From contig NC_089783.1 in NCBI RefSeq assembly GCF_040412425.1, forward strand, positions 44,651,625 to 44,715,624: 64,000 nucleotides of DNA, written 5' to 3'. The translations under genes and the position numbers were made by a program. Positions 51,546-63,899 of this stretch are shown here, piece by piece. The stretch comes from Macrobrachium rosenbergii (Eukaryota > Arthropoda > Malacostraca > Decapoda > Palaemonidae). Below the pieces are notes generated by a model, which saw only the letters and a list, made by a program, of their open reading frames with translations, was not told the DNA's origin and searched no databases. Every line of letters starts with the position of its first letter. The stretch's first letter is position 1.

Positions 51546-52066
51546 AAATTTCCTTAAAATATCTTAATACCTACTTGCATTCGCGTCTGTTATCGTGACG
51601 GATGGTATCGATTCAGAGTTAACTGCCTTTACTTAAGGGCTTTCTGTGTTCGTGTTAAGCGTTAATAACCTTACACCTGAAATCATTCCAACTTTGCGAA
51701 TTATTCATCTAGCCTTTACGAGACTCCATCTCAGAGCGGGAAAACCAGCGTTCCGAAGTTCAGAAGTTCAAGCGAAAATGCATTGCATTTCTACCCTAAT
51801 ACTATTCTTCTTGCATTTTGATACATTTTCATCTGTTTGTTAATGTATTTTTTTAATAAGTGGTATCTCTTCTTTCTGTATTTCCCTTTACTTCCTCTTA
51901 CTTCTCCCTAGTGAGCACCTTAATATTCTTTGGAAGCTTGAATTTCAAGCCAGTGGTCCCTATGGTGGGCTTGTTCCACAAGAATAGGTTTCATCTACTG
52001 AATAATAATAATAAAAATACCGAGAGTAATTAGTCTACAACGGGGAAAGGGAATTGTAGTAATACT

Positions 52067-52067
<1 letters not shown>

Positions 52068-52115
<48 letters not shown>

Positions 52116-52136
52116 TGATGATGATGATGATGATGG
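52068..52136. repeat. (AAT)n-(ATG)n microsatellite
   Basis: About 15 AAT units then about 8 ATG units. Confidence 0.96.
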
Positions 52137-52276
52137 CAGAAGTCGTGGTCTGAGTCGAAATATCAGCTGCTTTGGAATTCTAGTTGTCAAAACAAATTCT
52201 CATCGAAAGAACCTAGAATTTAATCAACTGCTGTTGTTCAAGCTTAAAAGTCACGTGCCCACCCTTAACCTACTGA

Positions 52277-52279
<3 letters not shown>

Positions 52280-52357
<78 letters not shown>
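52280..52357. repeat. (TA)n microsatellite, about 39 units
   Basis: Pure TA array abutting the hairpin at 52356-52482. Confidence 0.97.
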
Positions 52358-52359
<2 letters not shown>

Positions 52360-52482
52360 CCACAGGTGAAAAATAAGAGACGGGGTGTAGGTCCTGACCG
52401 GTTTCGACTTTATTTCCAAGTCATTGACGGAAGGCGTAGAAATAAAGTCGAAACCGGTCTCTTATTTTTCACCTGTGGTAAT
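52356..52482. mobile_element. Foldback element with two perfect stems
   Basis: The outer arms 52356-52381 and 52457-52482 are perfect reverse complements (26 bp, ending ATTACCACAGGTGAAAAATA). The inner arms 52396-52415 and 52440-52459 (GACCGGTTTCGACTTTATTT) are also perfect. A 14-base insertion (52382-52395) exists only on the left. No ORF. A terminal hairpin of a retroelement or a MITE is likely. Confidence 0.85.
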
Positions 52483-52499
52483 GTGTGATAAATGAATCA

Positions 52500-54350
52500 C
52501 GTACAAAAGTGATATAGATATAAATAAATACACATATACACACATACACATACATACATTAACACCACGGATGAATAGTGGGGTTTCTTACATCATTTTG
52601 AGTTTCCGTGTCTTCATAATACTTTCCTAAAGTTCCTTACTAAATTTTCTGTAAGTATCTTAAACTAAGCATCGTTCCAGTCTTGTTAAAACCCTCAACT
52701 CACCTGGAAATGTGACGCGACCGTACTTCAATGACTTGGCGTGAAAAAAAAAAATGCTTTATTTCATTGCATTAAAAAGTAGTTTTTTTATGATCCACGC
52801 ACACTCATTAGGAACACTGACAAAAGGCCATCTGCTTTCCAAGCAAAATGTCCACGTATGATACAGAGAACAACAGCGGGAAACGAACAAACAAGTAAGT
52901 GAATTAAGGCTTGTAAGCAAGACGCTTTCAAGTATAATTACAGCTCTTTCTAAAGTCAGTATTACGTAGCGCACCCACGAATACTTCCTCGTATTTGTGA
53001 GAAAGGGATCAAAGACTTCGTTATAACCGGGTTGTGAAATCGTGACAACTCAATAGGGAAGAGATTGATCAGTATTTGCAAAAGGAGTATCCACCACTAA
53101 TTTATATCACAATGGCACTGGAAACAACTGTTCAATTAACCATTTTAGAATAAAGATCACAGAAGGTGACCAGACATGAAATGTTTAGAGGATGGTCTAA
53201 ACAATACCACCAGAAAAGGGAAAAGTAAACCACCACTTTGAACAATTTTTGATAGAAGATGAAGGTTTCGTGATCCTGCTGGTAATGGGATTCCAGGTAC
53301 ATCTGTTCTTTTATAATCACCATCTGTCAATTATGCGAGCTTTCTTGTCAACTTATTTTGTATTTTCTTGTCAGTCTGCTAAGTAAATGTCAGTAAGTCG
53401 AAAGGCCTAACAACCACTCCGTGTTTCACTTTTCCCTTCGTGGCTATTGCCTTTATTTATGTATTCATCACGTTCCTTATCTTCGTGACTCAGTTATACA
53501 TGGACACGTATATATATCTATACAGTTGGAAAACAATACGTCTAACGCATAAACCAATAAAATCACCTTGGTAGCCACAGGAAGCTCTACAAATAACACT
53601 CAACCCTAGAAAGCATCAGAGACTGAGCAATGCAAATCATTACAAAACGAAGGCTTGAGCTCGAAGTAACACAAAGTATTGTTAAATTCTCAGAACCATC
53701 CAGTACACTGTCAGTAGTGAACAATGGCTTGAGAAACAGAAAAGTGCTCGATTGGCATATTAATAGGCCCTCAGCGTTGATTGCATCCAACCTCATATCC
53801 CAACTGACAATGCCGCTCACTATCTGCTCCAGAGCTTTGTTAACGTGGCTAAATATTTCTCGACAAGGGAGAAAAAAACTGATGTACCTTCCCATCGCTC
53901 AGAGGCATGAGGTCCTTGAGAAGATGAGGAAAGGTGTTCATCATGCTACAATTACATTCAGAGAGAAGGAAATGACAGACCTCTAGTACTAGGCAGCAGG
54001 CCTTTATGGCACCTACACAGAATATGGATGCTGACGTTCTGCAAAACGAACAGAACAGGCTATCTGCAGCGGAACCGGCTCTCCTACTGAATAAATCTTT
54101 TAGAAGATAGCAAAGTAGCAGGTCTTCCAACGATGGTCTACTACCAGTTCCCAAACTTTTCTTGATGGGATCCCAATTATCTACCACTTGGGCGAGACTA
54201 CCACACAACTAATTAAATCTCACATACACACGCACACACACTTGTAATTACAGCATTGTGGTGGATAAGGACAAGAATAGTAAAACCTGCAATAGCACAC
54301 AAACTGTTACAAGTGATAGTCTTAGACTGGTTGGCATTTACTGCATTGCA
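52500..54350. other. Intergenic with overlapping frames on both strands
   Basis: From 53587 to 54208 open frames of 102-119 codons overlap on both strands. The + frame includes LTICSRALLTWLNISRQGRK. Neither strand shows a known domain. It may be an old transposon ORF. The rest is featureless. Confidence 0.3.
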
Positions 54351-54355
54351 ATAAT

Positions 54356-54650
54356 GGAATGGAATATAGAGTTTTGGTCAGAGGCCAAGCACTGGGACCT
54401 GTGAGGTTATTCAGCGCTAGAAAGGAATTGAGAGGTTTGAAAGGTGTAACAGGAGGAAAACCTCGCAGTTGCACTTTAAAATAATTGTTAGGAGAGGGTA
54501 GGTAGCAAGATGGAAGAAAGATATGATTGGCGATACAGTAAAAGGGATGAAAGGAGTTGCAGCTAGCGGCCGAAGGGACGCTGCAAAGAACCTTTAGTAA
54601 TACCTACAGTGCATCCCGTGAGGTGCACTGAGGCACTACCCCCCTACGGG
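54356..54650 (+). mobile_element. SINE family A, copy 10, full length
   Basis: GGAATATAGAGTTTTGGTCA through GGAGGAAAACCTCGCAGTTG, GCAGCTAGCGGCCGAAGGGA and GCATCCCGTGAGGTGCACTG, ending CCCCCTACGGG. Confidence 0.95.
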
Positions 54651-54778
54651 CTCACTGCAATAATGAGCAATAAAAATCTACCATCCTATCGGCAAGTTTT
54701 AACATTAACTACGCATTACTCAACCAATATTAGATGTTAACATTACATAAATAGTCTACGGTCAAGAAAACGCCACTG

Positions 54779-54899
54779 TATAAAACCAAGTTTAAGTGGT
54801 TAAATTTAAAACAGGAGCTTTCGACCTTCATTAAGGTCCTCTTCAGTGACAATCGAAAGCTACTGCTTTATATTCATTCACTTAAAACTTGTTTTCATA
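54779..54899 (-). mobile_element. Foldback with hammerhead-like core
   Basis: The arms (about 54779-54824 and 54852-54899) pair through TTTAAGTG/CACTTAAA and GAGCTTTCGA/TCGAAAGCTACTG. On the - strand the loop side reads CTGAAGA (54846-54840), GGACC, an 8-base loop, GGTC, then GAAA (54822-54819). This is CUGANGA - GACC/GGTC stem - GAAA, the hammerhead core order. The rest of the ribozyme fold was not confirmed. Confidence 0.7.
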
Positions 54900-54904
54900 T
54901 AGGG

Positions 54905-57530
54905 GCTTTTTTCTTAAATCAAGACAAACATGAGGAATGTGTTTTTATAACTTGATAAATATTCTACATGAAGGTGAAGTACTTGATTCTGATAATGATA
55001 TCCATGCTGGCAATAACTCAGAAATGGGAAATGAACATTAACGATATATTCATAATATATAAATTTAATAGCTTAACCAGCCCAGAGCTAGGAAAGGTCC
55101 AAGTTACTGCCACCTCCCAGTGAGAATAGTATTCACAAAGTAGCCCCACAAAATATCTACGACATGTGGTTTTAATCCTGTCATCTCTGTAAAAATACGA
55201 AAAATAAATAGCTTTCTAGCATCAATAGAGGATATGTCCTTCAAATTCTGTGGAAAACAAAGCTTGGAGCCGAAGGTAGCATCATCATCTATTGTTCAGA
55301 ATAACTGAGTGTACTGTTACCCAAACCAGTGAATCATGACTTGGGAGTACTGTACAACACCAGATAAGTTTTCATTACGTGGAATTCTACCACGTCTCAT
55401 TGCTACTTTAACTTGCAATAACTCTGAAGGATTCAGAATCTTATCCAGCTTTTCCCTAGCACCTCGAATCCAAATCTATTCTGGGTCACCTACTACGGCT
55501 TCTACAAGGCTAGATCTACAAGTGATCGTATTTATTACTAATGCTCTCTGGCCAACTTTATCGCGGATCACAGGGGATTTGATGTTTTCACTGATACCTC
55601 TAGCATTCAAGAGAATCTGAAATACGATTCCGACAGCCACTCTTTCCGTAAGCAGAAGATTTGTAAAATCACTCTAACCTTTTTCTTTACTTGCTTTGTA
55701 TCCATTTCTGTTGGTAGTTCAGCGTCTATGCCCTTTCCCAAGTCCAGCGCATTCCAACGTGTTCAATTATCACACCACTTCTTTTCCTCTTGTTAAGTTG
55801 CCCTATTCTCTTGATCTTGCTTTCCTGATGATGCAACTCTCCAGAATTCTAATTGATCTTTCACTGACAATCAGATATAATCTTGGGAGTATGTTTGAAT
55901 GAGAACGCTGTAACTTAGCCACGTTTAATGTCTGTGTCTACGCCCCTATCCTATCAACGCTTCGACTGTACAGGTTACTTTCAGCTTCTTTTCATGAGAT
56001 TCTAATCCTAAATCTGTAAAAGTACCTTTGAAAATTAGGAGTGTGATTTTAATGTTTTAAGCTTCAAGTTTTTTCTTCATTCCAGTTAACTAAACTAAAC
56101 ACTGGTCTCATTTGCCTTTCTTGGAATACTAGTCTCAAATTTAGGGTGCACCTTCCTTTGTAACCCTCGTCATCAGGGTATAATTAAAGGTAATCATCTC
56201 ATAAATAATGCCACCAATACCCCTCCTCCACATCTTCTGTCCATCCATCAAAAGATTGCTTGCCAACTCTCTTCTTCAGCTATTACTTCAGCAACTGTTC
56301 CCTTAAGCTTAAAAGGATGAAAGAAGATGAACCCCTTACACAGTATTATAACATTCTCCAGATCCCCACCTCTTACATAAGCTCTGCAGAAAGTGGCAAT
56401 CAATCCTTGGATTTCTCAGATGTGTGACTTCACACTACCAAGCTTTGGAGTTCTTTCTTTGCTTGCATTTTCCTTGATTCCCTACGTTAGAATCAATGAT
56501 TTTCCTTGTTTTCATCAAGTCTATGCTAGATTACTGAATGTGGAATGTCCGTCCCTACGGCCTTTATATACATTAACTTGAGTTACAAAACACGTAGCAT
56601 GAGTGTGCCACATCACACACCTTATTAATCCTCGATTAATCCTAATACTACAAAATCCAATAATTTACAAGACTGAATGTATTTCTAGGTGGAGAAGACG
56701 ATTATACTTTAGAATCTAAACACTTCGACTGTGTTTGATCACTTCGTATTTGAATAATTAATATACAGTAGTCTTGATATATCCAACTTGAATTCAAGAG
56801 AACCCCCCTCCCACTTCTTAATCAAATTTCCCTTGTAGATTTTTATGCGCCATGTTAAGAAGGGACTTTTTATGCGTTATGTTAAGAAGTGACACTCTAG
56901 TTTTTGACAAATCTCGCAGTTCAAGGAATACTCTTACTAGGTCTATGCTTTTACTTCAAATTCCGGAATAAACAATTGCAGAAAAGATACAACCGAGACT
57001 GGAGGCTTAAATGTCAAAAGCTGCAATCGTCCCTACGACTTTTTAATGACAAACAATCCCCGATGATGGTCCGGTTCAAAACTTTGCCTCATTTCCTCCA
57101 ATTAATCAGTTTTACGATCGAATATTTGTGAGTGTCTTATAAGCCTACTACCCCTTAACCTCATACCCCCCGCCCACCTCACCAACTCACAATGAACCAG
57201 AGATATAAAACTGTATCAGGCAATATTTTGAGCGAAAACTTTCAGCTGTAATTATCGAGAGAAAAAAGTTGATGACCTAGACAAGTTCATGTTTTCTCTA
57301 CCTTTTGACCTCACACAATTTTATTTTGCTCTTTTCTATTTCTTCCTTTGAAGCCCGGAGTGTCTTTTTCTAGCAAAGAAATATGGAGAGGAGGAAATTA
57401 CCTTCCAGTAATTACATTATAGTCCTCGATGAAAGTTAATTGAGTTTGAAAAGCGTTTCGTGTCCCATTTAGGTAAGAAACAAGTCTTAGTTACATAACT
57501 GACACTTTGATTGTAAGTGTTGTGTGTGAG
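54905..57530. other. Intergenic, no feature recognised
   Basis: About 2.6 kb of AT-rich sequence with few simple repeats. The frame at 55336-55620 (94 codons, +) has no domain or start context that I can support. Confidence 0.4.
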
Positions 57531-57533
57531 ATA

Positions 57534-57800
<267 letters not shown>

Positions 57801-58006
57801 AACGTGATAAAAAATATCATACATATATCCTGGCACTTATATGATTAAAATGGTGAAACAGAGAGAGATGTTTAAACCTATTCATAAAGGGAATTTATAA
57901 ATGAGAAAGAAAGAGAGGAAAAGAGATTGCAAGCATTAATTTACATGCAACAGTTAAAAACCTCATAGATATATTCCATTCCAGATTATTTGAGTGATGC
58001 CTTAAG

Positions 58007-58008
<2 letters not shown>

Positions 58009-58052
<44 letters not shown>
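58009..58052. repeat. (GA)n microsatellite, 22 units
   Basis: Pure GA array. Confidence 0.97.
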
Positions 58053-58055
<3 letters not shown>

Positions 58056-58379
58056 GGTCGAGGTGGCTGCTCTATGGTGAAGTTGATGTTCGTGGTGGTG
58101 GTGTTGCCAAACTACCCCATAATTAATTTCAGACCTCATTTAAACCAACTTTACAACGAAATACGTCACCATATCGTCACGAAGCAGTCGCTGTAGCGAA
58201 TTCCGAAGGTAAAACGAAGAAGAAACGAACGAATTAATGAGGAAATTCGCATATGAATGAGTGAAAAAAAAAAAATTTAAACACCATATATGTTGTCGTT
58301 GGGTTTAGCCATCAGCTACTGCGCATGTGAGGATGGGAAGTCGTTCGCGTACGCAGAAAGGGAAACTACTTTTATTATA

Positions 58380-58486
<107 letters not shown>

Positions 58487-58836
58487 GAAGAAGATTGACG
58501 GTGACAATATTGTGGTCCTCTAAACTCTTTTCTCGAAATTTAACAATAAACTGTCTATGAAAACTTATAAAAACTTAAAAGCTATTCATAAGCAACACCC
58601 CCCAAGAATCCTAGTTGGGACCTAAAAAAAATAAATTAAAAACAATGAAATTAAAGTTAAGCTAGGACGTCTAATGCCAAAGACAATGATATTGGAACCG
58701 GTGCATAAATCTTGTAATTTTTAAATCCCTCCTACAGTGACATTTTTCTTTGAAAACTTCTCTTTTACAAAAACATTCTGCGTCATCGTTCGTCATCTGA
58801 CTGGACAGCGGATTGGCTCTTCATGAAATCAAATCT

Positions 58837-59133
58837 ATGGGAAAGCATAATAAAATGTATACCACTTTGCAATTGTGTCTATTATTCTTCGTGTACTTCA
58901 ACCTATGGTCACAATACGAATGCCATTTCTATACCGTTCCACTGTCACTTGAAGATAAAATCTGCATCAATTGCTACATTCGTCATTTAAGAAAGTTAAG
59001 AAAGGGCAACTTTAGACATTTAATTTGCTTCAGTAATATAACTCTGCAGTCTTACAAAATTCCCCACGATAATCTAGATAGTGACTATAACATACATATA
59101 TCTATGAGAGTTTCTCCTTACTCAAGCAGCTAA
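58837..59133 (+). CDS. Possible small secreted protein, unrecognised
   Basis: From the ATG at 58837 the frame has 98 codons (a second ATG is at 58855). Residues 7-27 (MYTTLQLCLLFFVYFNLWSQ) resemble a signal peptide. The remainder has four cysteines (ECHF, KICINCYI, LICF), a basic stretch RHLRKLRKGNFRH and one sequon (NIT). No family is recognised. The frame is AT-rich like its surroundings, which argues against a gene. An AG-bearing pyrimidine context just upstream (GACTGGACAG) could make it an exon. It is only a candidate. Confidence 0.25.
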   Translation: MGKHNKMYTTLQLCLLFFVYFNLWSQYECHFYTVPLSLEDKICINCYIRHLRKLRKGNFRHLICFSNITLQSYKIPHDNLDSDYNIHISMRVSPYSSS

Positions 59134-59139
59134 ATACCA

Positions 59140-59637
59140 GCTAAACTGCACAGATATGAGAAACAAAGTAAGTCTTATAAAAATATCGGCAATATTTTTT
59201 TTTGGGGGGGAAGGGCAAGGCAACGCGGCTTAAGTATTGTGAGATATGGTGACGTCGACATCATACAAAAGCAACATAGCTATGGAAGTATGTTTCCGAC
59301 GAATGTAATTAACAGCTAGAGAACAGACACTGTAGTTTCTAAGCTTCTTTGCCGCGACAGGAAAACGAGATTAAATGAAAATGCTCCGAGAACCCTCAAC
59401 TGGTTTGTATGTTTGTAGTAAAAAAAAAATAGTATAAAATGTCAACTTCTGAGGGCCTGATGTTCTGGGAAAAAAAAAATACGACTCATACCGAGAGAAA
59501 ACCTACGAGCCCAGTTACAATAAATTTACCGTATGGTAAATGTAAAGTAGACGGCCGCACGAAGATATTGTTTATTAATATAATTTGTCCACCACACAAT
59601 ATAGAAATGGGTGTACAGTATATAATACTTTGATCCA
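59140..59637. other. Intergenic, nothing specific seen
   Basis: A G-run at 59203-59210 and several A runs. No gene signal. Confidence 0.35.
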
Positions 59638-59701
59638 CGAGGGGCTAGTACTAAACAAGGCTTCCCGAGGAGCTTCCAATATGTTTAGTACTAGCGCCTC
59701 G
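59638..59701. repeat. Short hairpin, 20-bp arms
   Basis: CGAGGGGCTAGTACTAAACA (59638-59657) pairs with TGTTTAGTACTAGCGCCTCG (59682-59701) with one mismatch around a 24-base loop. The stem extends a few bases outward (CCAC/GTGG) past a bulge. The size fits a pre-miRNA-like or insertion-element hairpin. Confidence 0.8.
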
Positions 59702-59934
59702 TAGTGGGTGACGCGTAGATAACAAGCCAAAGTAGCACCGATACCTCTCGCATGCAGTTAATACGAACTCTCTCCTCGCCAGATCGGTGTGTTGCCGATT
59801 ATATGTCATGTTACTGGTTATGCAGAAGCTAATTAATTTCACGGTGCTTTTCAACACCAGGAGCCTCTATCTTCTCACTTAGAAAGGAAAACAATAAGTC
59901 AACGGGGATAGCAGATCTGCAAGCTACTTGATGA

Positions 59935-60010
59935 TATTTTCAACATGAAAATTTGTTGATGTTGGAATTCAAAAGCTTGAATTCAGCAAGTCTATCATCA
60001 AGTACATCAT
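59935..60010. repeat. Imperfect inverted repeat
   Basis: TACTTGATGATA pairs with TATCATCAAGTA at the ends, and GAATTCAA-AAGC-TTGAATTC forms an inner palindrome. The unpaired remainder makes it a weak hairpin. Confidence 0.55.
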
Positions 60011-60401
60011 TATGAGTCATATGGAATAACTGTCATCAGTTGTTTTGAGATTATGGTTATAAGGGGACTCCTATTCTTCACATCGATTTATAAAAGACGT
60101 CAACGATTTTATTTATAACATCTTTTGTTTAAAATTCTCAGTTTCTTCGTCTTTTAAAAGTTCCTCGACGTTGCCGATAAATGTATCTTGCCGTGAATGG
60201 CGATGATTTTGCAATTTTTATCCAATTTAGTGACGAGGATTGCGTTCCGCTCACGTAAAGATAATACGGCTTTATGCAAGCTTCTGAAGAATGAGTTTAA
60301 GCTGTTTTCCTACAACCTAATTTGTAACACAACAGGTATACTTCTTTTTTTTTCCTCAAAATTATTCTTGGCAATACGTGTGCCGTACAAGACGTCATAA
60401 A

Positions 60402-60710
60402 GAACAGAATACAGGATGTAGGACAAAAGCCAAGCGCTGGGATCTATGAGGCCATTCAGCGATGAAACAGAAATTGACAGTAAAAAGATTTGAAAGGTGT
60501 AACAGGAAGAAAACCTCGCAGTTGCACTATGAATCAGTTGTTAGGAGAAGGTGGACTGGAAGATGGAAGAAACAGAATATGAACGGAGGTACAGTAAAGG
60601 GAATGAAAGGAGTTGCAGCTAGGGGGCGAAGGGTCGCTGCAAGGAACCTTAAGTAATGCCTACAGTGCACCGCACGAGGTGCACTGACGGCACCAACCGC
60701 CTACGGGGAA
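60402..60710 (+). mobile_element. SINE family A, copy 11, full length
   Basis: GAATACAGGATGTAGGACAA through AACCTCGCAGTTGCACTATG, GCAGCTAGGGGGCGAAGGGT and CACGAGGTGCACTGACGGCA, ending CCGCCTACGGGG. Confidence 0.95.
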
Positions 60711-61151
60711 AGACGTCAGAAAAATTACCTATGAGACCTATAGTTCTCCTGCTATCAGGTATAATTTATAATTTATTTCATTATTTGTTGTCTCAATTTT
60801 ACCGTTTGCTTCGTAAACACTCAAGTTTTGGAAATCTACAAACCTGAAAATTGGTCGAGAGCTCCCTGTTTCAGAGGGTAGTGGAATGATGTTGCCATGA
60901 GAGTTTGCGCTAGTGTCTAAAATCTGCAAAATATAAGAGAACACGTATCACGCTTATTCAATTATTCGCTTGTTCACCTGACAGGCTATTTAGGAAAAGA
61001 GCTAAAAATTAGATCTGATGATAGAATTCCAGCAAGTCCGCGCTGAAAATAATACCTGGGTTTGTGATGAGGCACAAAGCTTTTTCCGAAATTATTTTAA
61101 GAACACGGAAACTCCAGCTTTCCGGATGTTACAAAAATACTACACACAAAC

Positions 61152-61164
61152 ACTCGCACGCACG

Positions 61165-61202
<38 letters not shown>
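61152..61202. repeat. (CA)n microsatellite
   Basis: CGCA units pass into about 19 CA units and then CAAACAAACA. Confidence 0.94.
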
Positions 61203-61206
<4 letters not shown>

Positions 61207-61240
61207 AACAAGCACGCGAGGATACGTTCCACCCCGACCT

Positions 61241-61313
61241 AAACGAAATACATAGGAGTATATTTCAGTATATATGACGAAATACATAGGAGTATATTTC
61301 AGTATATATGTGC
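61241..61313. repeat. Tandem duplication, 36-bp unit x2
   Basis: ACGAAATACATAGGAGTATA then TTTCAGTATATATG is present twice, head to tail and identical. Confidence 0.93.
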
Positions 61314-61375
61314 CAAGTATACAAAGAAAAAAAGATAACAAGACAAGGGAACGATCAATCAGTCAAGTTGTGGAA

Positions 61376-61553
61376 TGAAATGGAATATACAGAGATTAGG
61401 CCATAGGCCAAGCACTGGAACGTACGAGGTCATTCAGCGCTGGAAAAAAATTTGAGAGTAAGTAGAAAGATAATATGAATGGACGTACAGTAAAAAGAAT
61501 GAAAGGGGTTGCAGCTAGGGACCGAAGAGACGCTGCAAAGAACCTTAAGTTTT
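61376..61553 (+). mobile_element. SINE family A, copy 12, internal deletion
   Basis: GGAATATACAGAGATTAGGC through GTACGAGGTCATTCAGCGCT joins AATATGAATGGACGTACAGT directly, skipping the CCTCGCAGTTGCAC block. It continues through GCAGCTAGGGACCGAAGAGA and stops after CCTTAAGT. Confidence 0.92.
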
Positions 61554-61559
61554 GTCAAC

Positions 61560-62087
61560 GAAAACAGAACAAAATTCTTCCTTTGTAGCGCCTGTCTGTA
61601 AATTCTCCGCTAGATACTTCTTTGAGGAAAAACTCCAGCTACCACACAGTTAACATATGTAAGAACTTAAGAGCGCATCATTCTTCTTACCTTAAATCTA
61701 TCCAGGCCTTAGACATGATCCTTAAAAGGCATGATATGCTTTACTTCTACTAGGTCAATACCCTCATACACCTGAGGAGCAGAAATTATTAGAAAACAAA
61801 AATGTTTAGCAAGTTCAAAAGACAAGAGAGAAATATGTTTTGGAGCAGCTTGGCTTCCGATGAGAACGAGTGAAAAGAAAAAAGAAAACGATTTATAAGG
61901 AGCATAATCTTTGGCTACTTACAAGAGAGCAGAGGAGCGTGATAATAGAAAATGGAAAGATTTCCAGAACATCTAAAATGAGAATTAAAGGAAAATTCGA
62001 GTATTTAAGAGCCACAACAAACATTATGTGAAAGGGGCAATACTTCAGAGGATGATATCTCTGTATCATGCTATAAAAATATATGTA

Positions 62088-62090
<3 letters not shown>
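61560..62090. other. Intergenic, nothing specific seen
   Basis: AT-rich with no recognised feature. Confidence 0.35.

Positions 62091-62168
<78 letters not shown>
62091..62168. repeat. (TA)n microsatellite, about 38 units
   Basis: Pure TA array. Confidence 0.96.
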
Positions 62169-62177
<9 letters not shown>

Positions 62178-62235
62178 TGTATATATATAATTCATATGTC
62201 ATTATATGTGTGATTTCTGTATTCACAAATATCAA

Positions 62236-62398
62236 GCCAGATAAAGTCACTGTCTATCGTTGTTTCTAAACAGATCATGGTTTGAATCCCAGCCAGCGCA
62301 GAAGCTCTTGTTGAATAGCCTATAATTCCCTAATGTGTAACTTATTCCCACGGAACAGTGATTTCGATGTTAAATGATATTTGTGGATAAATATATGA
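62236..62398 (+). mobile_element. tRNA-like SINE family C, copy 2
   Basis: AAAGTCACTGTCTAT, a B-box-like GGTTTGAATCC (62279-62289), CCTATAATTCCC, GTGTAACTTATTCCC and GATATTTGTGGA, matching copy 1 at 40.79 kb. No intact cloverleaf. Confidence 0.75.
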
Positions 62399-62399
62399 C

Positions 62400-62900
62400 A
62401 TATGTATGTATGTATATAAATGTATATACATACATATATAACATATAAACATATTAAAATATCAACCCACAGATATAATTAATATCGAATTCACTATCCC
62501 GTGGGAATATGTATAGGCTAGGCCTATGTACATTTCAAAGTATTTCACGTTTCATTTTTCTCTCCCTGAAAAAGCTCTTCCGTTTCTCCCAATTTCAGCA
62601 ATAAACAGTCATTATCAAGATTCGCAAAACTTTTTTCATCAGCGTCTGTTAATGAACCCCTATCTACTGTTCACCCCATTCCGCCGAACGAATGGTTCCA
62701 GATTAGGCGACTCTTCGTGGAATTAAAGTGTTTCCCTAAACAGCCACTTTTCACCTACTTCAGCTTCGAAGCCTCTCTGATTTATGAACTTAAGTAACGA
62801 CTATTTATCAGAGATCTTAATGAAAGGATTTCTAGGCACTTTTTATCACTTCTGCGTCTGACTCCTCGGTCTATCTATCATGTCACATATGGTCATATCT
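62400..62900. other. Intergenic, nothing specific seen
   Basis: TATG-rich start (62396-62450), then mixed sequence with no gene signal. Confidence 0.35.
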
Positions 62901-62907
62901 CGTATAA

Positions 62908-63170
62908 AATGGAATAACAGAACCTAGGTCGAAGGCCAAGCGCAGGGACCTATGAGGTCATTTGGCGCTGATATGGAAATTGACAGCAAAAGGTTTGAAA
63001 GGTGTAACAGGGGGAAATCCTCGAAGTTGCACTGAGTCAATTGTTAGGAGGGGTACAGTAAAGGAATGAAAGGGGTTGCAGCTAGGGGACGAAGGGGCGC
63101 TGCAAAGAACCTTGAGCAATGCCTACAGTGCAACGCATGAGGTACACTGACGGCACTACACCCCTACGGC
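62908..63170 (+). mobile_element. SINE family A, copy 13
   Basis: GGAATAACAGAACCTAGGTC through GGGACCTATGAGGTCATTTG, GCAGCTAGGGGACGAAGGGG and GAGGTACACTGACGGCACTA, ending CCCCTACGGC. The GATGGAAGAAAG segment is deleted. Confidence 0.94.
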
Positions 63171-63174
63171 AAAT

Positions 63175-63780
63175 ATCTCGTAAAATCCTGTTTTCGCATT
63201 AACTTCCTACCCACTCTCACATACGATGTCTACTAACTCATTTCTTATTCCTCCCTCATTCATCAAGTTACTAATCTGTCTCATATCAAAACATATATAT
63301 AAACCCAAAGAATGTTTCAGAGAAGAAGCAGATACATGACGACGGCAAATATGATGATAATGAAAAAATCCATCAACTGTCATTAATGTAATAAGGCCGT
63401 AATGTAATAAGACCATAACAGGAGAATGACGCTGGTAATCATATGCCGCTTACTGCGAAAAAACATAGTAAATAATAAATTTATCAAAAGGTATATTTAC
63501 CATTTTCTCGGAGAATCCCTCAAAACAAAAGTGCATTTCTTACGATATCCAATTCTTAATCATGAGAGAAAACAATTTAAACAAAACATAGATTCGCGTA
63601 TCTGAGTAAGCCTTCTGTCAACACGTCCCTCTGTGTCCAAGCGAAGTCCATAATAAAGAAAGTCGTTAAGAAAAGAGTATGAGTCAGCAACCTCACCCAT
63701 GGAGGCCTGTTAGGAAACCGGAAGGATGTACCATTTTGGCGTCATCCTCTACAAAGGGAATGGGTGAGTATAATATGTGT
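63175..63780. other. Intergenic, nothing specific seen
   Basis: AT-rich, no credible frame. Confidence 0.35.
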
Positions 63781-63782
63781 GT

Positions 63783-63899
<117 letters not shown>

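Noticed and set aside
52356..52482. Hammerhead core in the 52 kb hairpin
   Set aside because: GTCGAAAC is present, but no CTGANGA lies at the required place on either strand.
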